A stretch of DNA of 64,000 nucleotides from Arsenicicoccus sp. oral taxon 190. Lineage in GTDB: Bacteria > Actinomycetota > Actinomycetes > Actinomycetales > Dermatophilaceae. The notes under the pieces were generated by a model. The model had not been told where the DNA came from and searched no databases. It was given only the letters and a program-made list of their open reading frames with translations. Numbering within the stretch: position 1 is the stretch's first letter; the number at the start of each line of letters is the position of its first letter. The DNA lies in the NCBI RefSeq assembly GCF_001189535.1, contig NZ_CP012070.1:1116001-1180000 (forward strand). The letters are read 5' to 3'. The position numbers and the translations under genes were made by a program. Below are positions 17,650-26,121 of the stretch, one piece after another.

Positions 17650-18983
17650 CGGATCTCCTTGGTCTGCGGGAGCTCGCCGACCGTCTCGGCGGTCCCCACG
17701 GTCAGGTAGCGGACGCCCTCGAAGCCGGAGCGGTCCAGGGCGCGGCGGCCGTCGACGACGACCTCGACGCCGGGGAAGTCCTGCGCGGTCAGGGCGGCGT
17801 AGCCCTTGTGGTCCGCCTGCACGATGACGACGTCGGCGGGGTCGCCCACGTGGTAGGGCTCCCAGCCGAAGCCGCGCAGCTCGTCGTCGGAGTACATCGG
17901 GTCCTCCACGAGGACCTCGGCGCCCTGCTGACGCAGTGCGTCGACGGTGGCGAAGACCCCGGAGAAGGCCGTCTCCTTGACGCCGCCCCGGTAGGAGGCG
18001 CCGAGCACGGCCACCCGCTTGCCGGCCAGCGAGCCGCCCGCGGCACCGGCGGCGAGCCCGACGGTGTAGGACGGCATGGCCGCGTTGGCCTCCCGGGCGG
18101 CCCGCACGACGGTGGCGTCGGGGTCGTTCCACAGGTAGAGCCGCGGGTAGACCGGGATGCAGTGGCCGCCGACGGCGATGCCCGGCCGGTGGATGTGGCT
18201 GTAGGGCTGGCTGTTGGAGGCGTCGATCACCTGGTAGACGTCGATCCCGTGCGCCGCCGCGAACCTCCCGAACTGGTTGGCCAGCCCGATGTTGACGTCC
18301 CGGTAGGTCGTCTCGGCCAGCTTGGCCATCTCGGCGGCCTCGGCGGAGCCCAGGTCCCAGACGCCGTTGGGGCGCTCGAGGTCCGGGCGCTCGTCGAACT
18401 GCAGCACCTGCTCGTAGAACTCGACGGCGCGCTGCGCCCCCGCCTCGGACAGGCCGCCCAGCAGCTTGGGGTACTTGCGCAGGTCCGCGAAGACCCGGCC
18501 GGTGAGGACCCGCTCGGGGGAGAAGACCAGGTGGAAGTCCTCGCCCTCGACGAGCCCGGACCCCTGCTCGAGCCGCGGCTTCCACCGGGTGCGGGTGGTG
18601 CCGACCGGCAGCGTGGTCTCGTAGACCACCAGGGTGTTGCGCTCGCGGCGCAGCCCCCGCGCGATGTCGTCGGTGGCCGAGTCCATCCACCCGAAGTCGG
18701 GGCGGGCCTCCTCGTCGACGAAGAGCGGCACGACGACCACCACCGCGTCGGAGTCGCTCACCGCGGCCGCGGTGTCCGTCGTGGCGCTCAGCCAGCCCGC
18801 CGACACGACCTCCGAGAGGTAATCCTGCAGGTGCGCCTCGCCGGGGAACGGCTCGGTCCCCTCCGTCACGAGGTCGACGACGCGTTGCGACACGTCGGCG
18901 CCCACCACCGTGTGACCGGACCTGGCGAACTGGACGGCGAGGGGGAGGCCGATCTTGCCCAGACCGACGACGGTGATCTTCAC
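17646..18983 (-). CDS. Nucleotide sugar dehydrogenase (WbpA/WecC/UDP-GlcNAc or UDP-ManNAc 6-dehydrogenase type)
   Basis: This 445-residue NAD-dependent four-electron dehydrogenase would convert the C6 hydroxyl of a UDP-HexNAc to a carboxylate. It has an N-terminal Rossmann motif VVGLGKIGLPLA, the catalytic Cys275 in GGHCIPVYP, and the usual C-terminal UDP-binding domain (AVLGASYRGGVKETAFSG). It is first in a four-gene operon whose other members match steps of UDP-2,3-diacetamido uronic acid synthesis. The GTG start has an AAGGAG site, and a TAGGAT -10-like hexamer lies about 35 bases upstream. UDP-GlcNAc (WbpA-like) or UDP-ManNAc (WecC-like) are both possible substrates. Confidence 0.87.
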   Translation of the reverse strand: MKITVVGLGKIGLPLAVQFARSGHTVVGADVSQRVVDLVTEGTEPFPGEAHLQDYLSEVVSAGWLSATTDTAAAVSDSDAVVVVVPLFVDEEARPDFGWMDSATDDIARGLRRERNTLVVYETTLPVGTTRTRWKPRLEQGSGLVEGEDFHLVFSPERVLTGRVFADLRKYPKLLGGLSEAGAQRAVEFYEQVLQFDERPDLERPNGVWDLGSAEAAEMAKLAETTYRDVNIGLANQFGRFAAAHGIDVYQVIDASNSQPYSHIHRPGIAVGGHCIPVYPRLYLWNDPDATVVRAAREANAAMPSYTVGLAAGAAGGSLAGKRVAVLGASYRGGVKETAFSGVFATVDALRQQGAEVLVEDPMYSDDELRGFGWEPYHVGDPADVVIVQADHKGYAALTAQDFPGVEVVVDGRRALDRSGFEGVRYLTVGTAETVGELPQTKEIR

Positions 18984-19158
18984 GAGACTCCTTGACGCGT
19001 GAGGCTGATTCCCCGTCGATCCTAGACTCCTGCCCCGGTCCGACCGGGGCGCCCCGCCCGGGGAAGTCTCGGCCGGGGGAACCGCCGGGGAAGCGGCCGG
19101 GGGGACCGCCGGGGGAACCGGCGGGGAGCGGCTCGCATGCCGGTCCTCCCGGGCCTGG

Positions 19159-19827
19159 TCAGCGGGCCATCAGCTCGTCGACCGCCGCGAGCACCCGCCC
19201 GCACGGGCCGTGCACGTCCGTCAGCGAGCGCACCTCGAGGGCCGTCTGCAGCGCCCGCTCACGGTCGACCTCCAGCTCCGGCATGGCGACCAGCACCGCC
19301 CCGATCGCGTGCAGCAGACCGATCAGGTGGCGCGCCCGGTCGTCGGGCTCGGCGTCGCGCAGCAGCACGTCGCCCAGGTGACGCCGTATGGCGTCCTCGT
19401 GGGACGAGTCGACGGCGACCCACGACGTGCGCGGGATCATCGACTGCCGCTGCGGCGCCTCCCGGCGCAGCACCCCCTGCTCGGCAAGATCGCGGTGCAG
19501 CGTCGGGTAGAGCGCCCGCCCCATGATGGGCAGCACGTTGGTGAGCTTGCGCCCCTGCATCCCCCGGAACACCTCGAGCGCGCCGTCCAGGACGGGATCG
19601 GGCGTGTGCGAGACCTCGTCGTCGATGACCAGGCGCCCGGACTGCACCGGCTGCCCCAGCGACCCCAGCACGTGCTCGTGCTCCTGGACCACCCGGACCC
19701 GCTCCACGGCGCCGAGCTCGCTCAGCGCGCCCCCGGCGACGGCCAGGTCCAGCGTCCGCTCCGGCACCGCCATCCGGCCCGTCTCGTCGTCGGTGAGCAG
19801 GAGCAGGAGTTCCTCGGCCAGCTGCAT
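19159..19827 (-). CDS. GOLPH3/VPS74 (GPP34) family protein
   Basis: The 222-residue, mostly helical protein opens with LAEELLLLLTDDETGRM, the hallmark start of the GOLPH3/GPP34 family, and keeps internal signatures such as LDLAVAGGALSEL. Eukaryotic members bind phosphatidylinositol-4-phosphate at Golgi membranes. The bacterial function is not established. It follows ino1 on the same strand with a 167-bp gap, which is notable because ino1 starts phosphatidylinositol synthesis. The ATG is exactly six bases after TACGGT, so it probably has its own leaderless promoter. The gap contains a strong hairpin and G-rich repeats. Confidence 0.85.
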   Translation of the reverse strand: MQLAEELLLLLTDDETGRMAVPERTLDLAVAGGALSELGAVERVRVVQEHEHVLGSLGQPVQSGRLVIDDEVSHTPDPVLDGALEVFRGMQGRKLTNVLPIMGRALYPTLHRDLAEQGVLRREAPQRQSMIPRTSWVAVDSSHEDAIRRHLGDVLLRDAEPDDRARHLIGLLHAIGAVLVAMPELEVDRERALQTALEVRSLTDVHGPCGRVLAAVDELMAR

Positions 19828-19872
19828 GACTCGACCGTAGACCCCCGGCCCACCTCCCGCACCCCCCGACCT

Positions 19873-19923
19873 GACAACGTGGACTGTTCTGGTCCTCACA
19901 CGACCAGAGGAGTCCACGTTGTC
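19873..19923. terminator. Long palindromic hairpin between ino1 and the GOLPH3-family gene
   Basis: The outer stem is a perfect 13 bp (19873-19885 with 19911-19923, arm GACAACGTGGACT). An inner 7-bp stem pairs 19888-19894 (TCTGGTC) with 19902-19908. It lies just beyond the ino1 stop on the minus strand and probably terminates that transcript. Related sequence occurs at 35136-35198 and partly at 31701-31751. Confidence 0.7.
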
Positions 19924-19990
19924 GGGGGGGTCCGGGGGGTCGGGGGGTCGGGGGTCGGGGTGTCGGGGGTCGGGGTGTCGGGGGATGGGG
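19924..19990. repeat. G-rich degenerate tandem repeat
   Basis: GTCGGGG-type units repeat across this stretch; GTCGGGGTGTCGGGG occurs in overlapping copies. It lies between the hairpin and the ino1 stop. Multiple runs of five to seven G make quadruplex formation possible. No gene is visible. Confidence 0.6.
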
Positions 19991-19994
19991 AGGG

Positions 19995-21086
19995 TCAGCG
20001 GGGCTCTGCGCCCACGATGAAGGCCTCCAGCCGCGCGCGACCCTCGTCGTCGGGGCGCTGCTCCGGCGGGGACTTCATCAGGTAGGCCGCGGGGGACAGC
20101 AGCGGGCCGCCGATGCCGCGGTCCTTGGCGATCTTGGCCGCCCGGATCGCGTCGATGATGATGCCGGCCGAGTTGGGGGAGTCCCACACCTCGAGCTTGT
20201 ACTCCAGGTTGAGCGGCACGTCGCCGAACGCCCGCCCCTCCAGCCGCACGTAGGCCCACTTGCGGTCGTCCAGCCACGCCACGTAGTCGGACGGCCCGAT
20301 GTGGACGTTGCGGTCCTCCTTCTTGCCGGCCAGCGAGCCGTGCAGGTTGGACGTGACGGCCTGGGTCTTGGAGACCTTCTTGGACTCCAGGCGCTCGCGC
20401 TCGAGCATGTTCTTGAAGTCCATGTTGCCGCCGACGTTGAGCTGGTAGGTGCGGTCCAGCGTTACGCCGCGGTCCTCGAAGAGCTTGGCCATCACGCGGT
20501 GGGTGATCGTGGCGCCGACCTGCGACTTGATGTCGTCGCCGATGATCGGGACCCCGGCCTCGGTGAACTTTGCGGCCCACTCGGGGTCGCTGGCGATGAA
20601 GACCGGCAGGGCGTTGACGAAGGCGACCTTCGCGTCGATCGCGCACTGCGCGTAGAACTTGTCGGCCTCCTCCGAGCCCACGGGCAGGTAGGAGACCAGC
20701 ACGTCCGCCTGGGTGTCCTTGAGGACCTGGACCACGTCGACCGGCTCGGCCGAGGACTCGTCGATGGTCTGGCGGTAGTACTTGCCGAGCCCGTCGAGGG
20801 TGTGGCCGCGCTGCACCTCGACGCCGAGCGTGGGGACCTCGCAGATCGTGATCGTGTTGTTCTCGGAGGCGTTGATGGCCTCGGACAGGTCCTTGCCCAC
20901 CTTCTTGTCGTCGACGTCGAACGCCGCGACGAACTCCACGTCACCCACGTGGTAGTCGCCGAAGGTCACGTGCATCAGCCCGGGGACGGTCTCCTCCGGC
21001 TTCGCGTCCTTGTAGTAGTGGACGCCCTGGATCAGGGACGTCGCGCAGTTGCCGACGCCGACGACGGCGACGCGCACAGCAGGCAT
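19995..21086 (-). CDS. ino1: Inositol-1-phosphate synthase
   Basis: The 363-residue enzyme converts glucose-6-phosphate to 1L-myo-inositol-1-phosphate with NAD, the entry to phosphatidylinositol and mycothiol in actinobacteria. The N-terminal VRVAVVGVGNCATSLIQGV is the Rossmann motif of the short actinobacterial form. The MDFKNMLE, DDIKSQVGATITHR and PNSAGIIIDAIRAAK segments are highly characteristic. The ATG at 21086 has a GAGGAG ribosome site; an alternative upstream start would include operator DNA. A perfect inverted repeat (GACAAA-N7-TTTGTC) lies 27 bases upstream. It is divergent from the PBP gene. Ino1 is often flanked by a PadR regulator gene in related bacteria, but none is here. Confidence 0.95.
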   Translation of the reverse strand: MPAVRVAVVGVGNCATSLIQGVHYYKDAKPEETVPGLMHVTFGDYHVGDVEFVAAFDVDDKKVGKDLSEAINASENNTITICEVPTLGVEVQRGHTLDGLGKYYRQTIDESSAEPVDVVQVLKDTQADVLVSYLPVGSEEADKFYAQCAIDAKVAFVNALPVFIASDPEWAAKFTEAGVPIIGDDIKSQVGATITHRVMAKLFEDRGVTLDRTYQLNVGGNMDFKNMLERERLESKKVSKTQAVTSNLHGSLAGKKEDRNVHIGPSDYVAWLDDRKWAYVRLEGRAFGDVPLNLEYKLEVWDSPNSAGIIIDAIRAAKIAKDRGIGGPLLSPAAYLMKSPPEQRPDDEGRARLEAFIVGAEPR

Positions 21087-21110
21087 GGGTGCTCCTCGGT
21101 GAGAGATGAG

Positions 21111-21133
21111 ATGACAAAGGCCGACTTTGTCAT
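21111..21133. promoter_or_regulatory. Operator-like inverted repeat upstream of ino1
   Basis: A perfect 9-bp inverted repeat (ATGACAAAG, 5-base spacer, CTTTGTCAT) sits between the ino1 start and the divergent PBP gene. The core geometry GACAAA-N7-TTTGTC recurs exactly at 61430-61448, upstream of the sugar/inositol-type ABC operon. The binding protein is unknown. A stem in the ino1 leader RNA is also possible. Confidence 0.65.
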
Positions 21134-21260
21134 GTCGGAGCGAGATTGTCATGTACGCCGGTCACGGGGTGCCCGGCGGCGTATCCACACAGTGACCAGG
21201 GAGGGTCGGCATACTGGCCTGACCTGGGGCGCCCAGCCGCCCCCGTGCGAAGGAGATCGT

Positions 21261-23474
21261 GTGAGTCCTGCCTCGGCCCCGGCGCGCCCTGCCACCGACG
21301 CCCCCACCAAGCGACGGCGCCCCCTGTGGGCCCGCGTGCTGGGCTGGCTCGCGCTGACGCTCGCCGTGCTCGCCCTCGTCGGCGTGGGGGTCGTCGCCTA
21401 CCTGTACTCCACGATCGACATCCCGGAGCCCAACCGGGCCACCCAGGCCCAGATCTCGACGGTCTACTTCGCCGACGGCCAGACCGAGATGGGCCGGCTC
21501 TCCGGGGGCACCAACCGCGAGAACGTCTCGCTGTCCGACGTGCCCCCCCACGTGCAGAAGGCCTTCCTCGCCGCCGAGGACCGCAGCTTCTACAGCAACA
21601 AGGGGGTCAGCCTCACCGGCATCGGGCGGGCCGTGAAGGTGGCGCTGGAGGGCGGTGCCACCCAGGGTGGCTCCACGATCACCCAGCAGTACGTCAAGAA
21701 CACCTTCCTGACCAGCGACCAGACGGTCCAGCGCAAGGTCAAGGAGATCATCATCTCGGTCAAGCTGGACCAGCAGCGCAGCAAGGACCAGATCCTCGAG
21801 GACTACCTCAACACCATCTACTTCGGCCGCGGCGCGAGCGGCATCCAGACCGCCTCCAAGGCCTACTTCAACAAGGACGTCCAGCAGCTCACCCCGGCCG
21901 AGGGGGCGCTGCTGGCGTCCGTGATCCGGGGGCCGTCGATCTACGACCCGGCCCGCTCCGCCACCAACCTCGCCCGCAGCAAGGAGCGCGTGTCCTGGAT
22001 CCTCGACGGGATGGTCGAGCAGGGCTGGCTGTCGCCCGCCGAGCGCTCCAAGGCGGTCTACCCCACCGTCGTCAAGGCCAAGCCGCTCGAGGTCACCGGC
22101 GGCACCAACGGATACCTGGTCGACATGGTGCGCAAGGAGCTGACCAGCCAGGTCAAGCTCGACGACGACCAGATCAAGAAGGGTGGCCTGCGGATCGTCA
22201 CCACGATCGACAAGAAGTACCAGGACGCCATGATCGAGGCGATCAACGACCGCGGCGCCAGCGACGACATCCCGGGCGCCCAGACCGGTATGGCGGCCAT
22301 CAAGCCCGGCACCGGCGAGATCCAGGCGCTCTACGGCGGCGAGGACTTCGCCAAGCGGCCCTACAACAACGCCGTCGACGCCCACCTGTCCGCGGGGTCG
22401 ACCTTCAAGGCCTACACGACCGTCGCGGCGCTCGAGAACGGCTACTCGACCAAGTCCAAGGTGAGCGGCTCCTCGCCCTTCCAGCTCCCCGGCAGCACCA
22501 CGGAGGTCGAGAACGAGTACAACCAGCAGTACGGCTTCATCGACATACGGCAGGCGCTCGCGGACTCGGTCAACACCGCCTTCGTGCGCATGAACGTCAA
22601 GATCGGCCCCGCGGCCACCCACAAGGCGGCGGTGCAGGCGGGCATCCCGGACAGCAAGCAGGTCAACATCGAGGACGTCCCGGTCAACACCCTCGGCACG
22701 GCGACGCCGAGCGTGCTGGACAACACCAACGGCTACGCGACCATCACGGCCGAGGGCAAGCGTGCGACGCCGCACATGATCAAGACCGCCGAGAGCGCCG
22801 ACGGGGCGATCGACTACACGGCCGGCAACGCCAGCACCCAGGCCATCCCGCGGGACGTCGCCGTCGACGCGATCGACGCGCTGACCTACCCGATCCAGGA
22901 GGGCACCGCGACCTACGCGCAGCGGCTCAACCGCCCGGCCATGGGCAAGACCGGCACCGCCGAGGACCACAAGGAGGTGTGGTTCATCGGGTCGGTGCCG
23001 CAGCTCACCGCCGGGTGCGCCATCTACAAGCCCGCCCCCGACGGCGCGAGCAACGAGCCGCTCGGTCGCAACGTCGGCGGCTACAAGTACTGCGTGCCGA
23101 TCTGGACGCAGTTCATGCGCACGGTGATGGCGGGCCAGCCCGAGCAGTCCTTCCCCGACCGCGTCGGCCTCAACGACGACAACCGGCAGAACTTCGGCCG
23201 GAGCCCGCGCTCCACCAGCACCGCCCAGGCGTCCGACCCGAACGCCGGCACGGGCGGCATCGGCGGGCAGGGCACGACGACCCCCACGTCCTCGGCTCCT
23301 GCCGTCCCTGCACCCGCACCGACCGCGTCGGCACCCGCGCCCAGCGCCCCGGCGCCGAGCCAGCAGCCGCCCAGCCCGCGCGCCACGGTCGCCCCGCCCG
23401 CCCCCACCACCCCTCAGCCGCCGGCGCCGACCGCCACGGCGGCGACGGCCGGGCCGCCGACCCCCGCCCCCTGA
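21261..23474 (+). CDS. Bifunctional class A penicillin-binding protein (transglycosylase/transpeptidase)
   Basis: The 737-residue peptidoglycan synthase has a cytoplasmic Arg-rich N-terminus and one membrane helix at about residues 29-50. The GT51 transglycosylase domain has Glu106 in AAEDRSFYSNKG, then TQGGSTITQQYVKN. The transpeptidase domain has active-site Ser380 in STFK, Ser436-Val-Asn, and Lys563-Thr-Gly. A Pro/Thr/Ala-rich extracellular tail of about 90 residues follows, as in PonA-type PBPs. GTG at 21261 is chosen for its AAGGAG site at the right distance; the open frame upstream is antisense to ino1. Its position next to ino1 and before rpsF matches actinobacterial ponA loci. Confidence 0.93.
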   Translation: MSPASAPARPATDAPTKRRRPLWARVLGWLALTLAVLALVGVGVVAYLYSTIDIPEPNRATQAQISTVYFADGQTEMGRLSGGTNRENVSLSDVPPHVQKAFLAAEDRSFYSNKGVSLTGIGRAVKVALEGGATQGGSTITQQYVKNTFLTSDQTVQRKVKEIIISVKLDQQRSKDQILEDYLNTIYFGRGASGIQTASKAYFNKDVQQLTPAEGALLASVIRGPSIYDPARSATNLARSKERVSWILDGMVEQGWLSPAERSKAVYPTVVKAKPLEVTGGTNGYLVDMVRKELTSQVKLDDDQIKKGGLRIVTTIDKKYQDAMIEAINDRGASDDIPGAQTGMAAIKPGTGEIQALYGGEDFAKRPYNNAVDAHLSAGSTFKAYTTVAALENGYSTKSKVSGSSPFQLPGSTTEVENEYNQQYGFIDIRQALADSVNTAFVRMNVKIGPAATHKAAVQAGIPDSKQVNIEDVPVNTLGTATPSVLDNTNGYATITAEGKRATPHMIKTAESADGAIDYTAGNASTQAIPRDVAVDAIDALTYPIQEGTATYAQRLNRPAMGKTGTAEDHKEVWFIGSVPQLTAGCAIYKPAPDGASNEPLGRNVGGYKYCVPIWTQFMRTVMAGQPEQSFPDRVGLNDDNRQNFGRSPRSTSTAQASDPNAGTGGIGGQGTTTPTSSAPAVPAPAPTASAPAPSAPAPSQQPPSPRATVAPPAPTTPQPPAPTATAATAGPPTPAP

Positions 23475-23552
23475 CCCTGCGGGCGCGCTCTGATCCTGCG
23501 GGTGCGCCCAGCGGCACGCCGCCCACCCGTGGCCACCGGGCATGATGGGCCC

Positions 23553-24941
23553 ATGCACCCGAGCGACCCGACGCGCACCATCGCTCCGACGCGCGAGGAC
23601 CCGGTGGCTCGGGCGACCAGCGAGTGGATGGGCGGCCCGCTGGGTCGCTACGCCGCGATCGGGCGGCAGGGCATCCGTCCGGCCCTGGTGGTGCTGTCCT
23701 GCGCCGCCACGGTCGTCATGGCCCTGTCGGTGCTGCTGCGGGGCCACTGCCTGTCCCAGGGCTGGAAGGCCGGCGACCAGTTCTGGCACGCCTGCTACTC
23801 CGACATCCCGGTGGTCTACCAGGGCTCGGGCCTCGCGGACGGCGGCTTCGCCTACGGCCACGGCTCGGGCGTCGGCCAGCCGGCCGGCACCGGCCTGGCC
23901 ATGTGGCTGGTGTCGGTGCTGGTCCCGGGCGATGCCGGCCAGTCGCGCACGCTGCACGCCGCCCAGGTCTACTTCGGCGCGTGGGCCGGGCTGCTGACGG
24001 TGCTGCTGGTGCTGCTCGTCGCGCTGCTGGTCCGCGCCGCGCCCCGGACCCGCTGGTCGGTGACGCACCTCGCGCTGAGCCCGGTCGTGGCGACGACCGC
24101 GCTGGTCAGCTTCGACCTGCTCGCCATCACCCTCACGGTGGGGGGACTCGTGGCGTGGGGCCGGCGGCGCACCGTCGAGGCGGGGATCCTGCTGGGTCTG
24201 GCGGCCACCTGCCGCACCCCGGCCGTGCTGGCCGTCGTGGCGATCGGCCTGGTCTGCCTGCGGGCCGGTCGCCTGGTCGACTGGGCCCTCACGGCCGGTA
24301 TGGCGCTCCTCACCGCCGTCGCCGTCATCGGTCTCGTGGTGGCCTTCTCGGGGAGGCAGGCGCTGGACGTCTACACGGGGTGGGCGACCAGCGAGGCGGG
24401 CTACGGCTCGCTCGCCTACGTCCTCACCTCCCTCGGCGTGGCGGCCCCCACGGGCCTGCTGACGTTGCTGTCCGTGGCCGGGTGGGTGGTGACGATCGTG
24501 CTGGCGGCCTTCTTCACGCTCGGCGCCGCCCGCCGCCCCAGCATCGCCGAGGTGCTGCTCCTGCTGCTGGTCGGCGTCGGCCTGACCGCGCGGTCCCTGC
24601 CGCTGCAGTGGTCGTTGTGGCTGGTGCCGCTGCTCGCGCTGACCGGGCTGCGGTGGCGCGAGCACCTGACCTGGGCGGGCGTGGAGGTGGCCTACTTCGT
24701 CGGGGTGTGGCTGCACATCGCCGCCCGCACCAACCCCGACCGCGGGCTGCCGGCCGGCTGGTTCGCCGTGCTGGCGGTCGCCCGCCTCGCCGCCTGGGCG
24801 TGGCTCGCCTGGTCGGTGACGCGCCGGGCGCGCGACGAGGTGCCGGACCGGGAGGCCGCGACCGCCGGCCGTCCCGAGCGCGACCCCCTGGCCGGGGTGG
24901 CCGCGGGCGCCCCGGACCGGGTCCTGCTCAAGGTCGTGTAG
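23553..24941 (+). CDS. GT87-like/DUF2029 integral membrane glycosyltransferase
   Basis: The 462-residue protein has about 10-12 hydrophobic helices. It follows the PBP gene and precedes rpsF, where actinobacteria commonly keep a GT87 (polyprenyl-phosphomannose-dependent mannosyltransferase-like) gene. Extracytoplasmic SQGWKAGDQFWHACYSDIP after the first helix is a plausible catalytic-loop region. The start ATG lies six bases after CATGAT, a weak -10 match. The specific sugar and acceptor (lipomannan-like glycan or another wall polymer) are not deducible. The 78 bp after the PBP stop contain no other gene. Confidence 0.78.
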   Translation: MHPSDPTRTIAPTREDPVARATSEWMGGPLGRYAAIGRQGIRPALVVLSCAATVVMALSVLLRGHCLSQGWKAGDQFWHACYSDIPVVYQGSGLADGGFAYGHGSGVGQPAGTGLAMWLVSVLVPGDAGQSRTLHAAQVYFGAWAGLLTVLLVLLVALLVRAAPRTRWSVTHLALSPVVATTALVSFDLLAITLTVGGLVAWGRRRTVEAGILLGLAATCRTPAVLAVVAIGLVCLRAGRLVDWALTAGMALLTAVAVIGLVVAFSGRQALDVYTGWATSEAGYGSLAYVLTSLGVAAPTGLLTLLSVAGWVVTIVLAAFFTLGAARRPSIAEVLLLLLVGVGLTARSLPLQWSLWLVPLLALTGLRWREHLTWAGVEVAYFVGVWLHIAARTNPDRGLPAGWFAVLAVARLAAWAWLAWSVTRRARDEVPDREAATAGRPERDPLAGVAAGAPDRVLLKVV

Positions 24942-25058
24942 CCTAGGAAGGCTTGTGCGACGACCCGGCCGGTGCCGGGTCGTGACCACGAGCGACATGC
25001 ACACCCTCCTGTCACGGAGAGACCGTGACCGCCGAGACCAGAGGAGGTGGGTTAACGC
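24942..25058 (+). promoter_or_regulatory. Leader region of the rpsF-ssb-rpsR-rplI operon
   Basis: This 117-bp stretch holds two clean hairpins: ACGACCCGGC paired with GCCGGGTCGT around 24959-24982, and GTCACGG paired with CCGTGAC around 25011-25029. A strong AGGAGG ribosome site precedes the rpsF ATG. Many bacteria autoregulate rpsF operons through an S6:S18-binding leader with a CCG motif. The first hairpin contains CCGG near its loop, but I cannot confirm a match to that family. Confidence 0.45.
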
Positions 25059-25346
25059 ATGCGTCAGTACGAGCTGATGATCATCCTCGACCCCGCTCTC
25101 GAGGAGCGCACCATCCAGCCGTCGCTGGAGAAGTTCCTCACCGTCATCACCAAGGACAAGGGCACCGTCGACAACGTCGACCTGTGGGGCAAGCGCCGCC
25201 TGGCCTACGAGATCAAGAAGAACGCCGAGGCCTACTACGCGGTGGTCAACTTCACCGCCGAGCCCGCCACGGCCAAGGAGCTGGACCGCCAGCTCGGCCT
25301 CAACGAGTCCATCCTGCGGACCAAGCTCCTGCGCCCGGGCGCCTGA
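25059..25346 (+). CDS. rpsF: 30S ribosomal protein S6
   Basis: This 95-residue S6 protein binds the central domain of 16S rRNA together with S18. The MRQYELMIILDPALEERT start and LWGKRRLAYEIKKNAEAYY core are diagnostic. The ATG is preceded by a strong GGAGG site. It is the first gene of the conserved rpsF-ssb-rpsR-rplI operon, with 49 bp to ssb. Confidence 0.98.
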   Translation: MRQYELMIILDPALEERTIQPSLEKFLTVITKDKGTVDNVDLWGKRRLAYEIKKNAEAYYAVVNFTAEPATAKELDRQLGLNESILRTKLLRPGA

Positions 25347-25395
25347 GCCTCGCGTACTCAGATCACCTGACAGACGACTAGCTCGAGGAGACACC

Positions 25396-25983
25396 ATGGC
25401 CGGAGAGACCACGCTGACCGTCATCGGCAACCTCACCCAGGATCCTGAGCTGCGGTTCACCCCGTCCGGGGCCGCGGTCGCCAACTTCACCGTGGCGTCC
25501 ACCCCGCGCACCTTCGACCGTCAGTCCAACGAGTGGAAGGACGGCGAGACGCTCTTCATGCGGTGCTCGGTGTGGCGCGAGGCGGCGGAGAACGTCGCCG
25601 AGTCGCTGCAGCGCGGCATGCGCGTGGTCGTCACCGGCCGCCTCGTCTCCCGGTCCTGGGAGGACAAGGAGTCCGGCCAGAAGCGCTCCGTCATGGAGAT
25701 GCAGGTCGACGAGGTCGGTCCCTCGCTGCGCTACGCCACCGCCAAGGTCACCAAGACCCAGCGGGGTGGCGCTGGCGGCGGCTTCGGCGGCCAGCAGGGC
25801 GGCGGCCAGGGCGGCTTCGGCGGCCAGCAGGGCCAGGGCGGCCAGGGCGGCGGCTGGGGCGGCAACGCCGGCCAGTCGGACGACCCGTGGTCGACCGGTG
25901 GTGGCTCCGCCCAGGGCGGCCAGCAGGGCCAGGGTGGCGGCTGGGGCGGCGGCGCGCCGTCCTACGACGAGCCGCCGTTCTGA
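25396..25983 (+). CDS. ssb: Single-stranded DNA-binding protein
   Basis: The 195-residue SSB has an N-terminal OB-fold (about residues 1-115; start AGETTLTVIGNLTQDPELRF), a long Gly/Gln-rich linker with repeated GGQQGGGQGGFGGQQ-type units, and the conserved acidic tip (DEPPF) that recruits repair and replication partners. It protects single-stranded DNA during replication and repair. Its position between rpsF and rpsR is the standard operon arrangement. A GAGGAG ribosome site lies just upstream. The repetitive linker DNA between about 25760 and 25960 could be prone to slippage. Confidence 0.97.
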   Translation: MAGETTLTVIGNLTQDPELRFTPSGAAVANFTVASTPRTFDRQSNEWKDGETLFMRCSVWREAAENVAESLQRGMRVVVTGRLVSRSWEDKESGQKRSVMEMQVDEVGPSLRYATAKVTKTQRGGAGGGFGGQQGGGQGGFGGQQGQGGQGGGWGGNAGQSDDPWSTGGGSAQGGQQGQGGGWGGGAPSYDEPPF

Positions 25984-26121
25984 CCGGCCCCGTCCGACCT
26001 CAGGTCTGATCGAGCAGCGTCGGTGCCGGCCACAGGGCCCGGCATACGACATCTCATCTCTTGAAGCCGCACGTCATCGCACGCGCGGCGCCACGCATCG
26101 CACACCCCAAGGAGTCCCACA

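Noticed and set aside
19924..19990. A second short-repeat array
   Set aside because: It is a degenerate G-rich tandem repeat, with no uniform repeat-spacer pattern.
24942..25058. Riboswitch in the rpsF leader
   Set aside because: Hairpins are present but no metabolite-riboswitch core was recognised. An S6:S18 leader is the likelier idea and is noted only as possible.
21162..25511. A continuous minus-strand frame of about 1,450 codons opposite the PBP and GT87-like genes
   Set aside because: It is antisense to several well-recognised genes, and its translation is low-complexity Gly/Arg/Val/Leu typical of shadow frames in GC-rich DNA.
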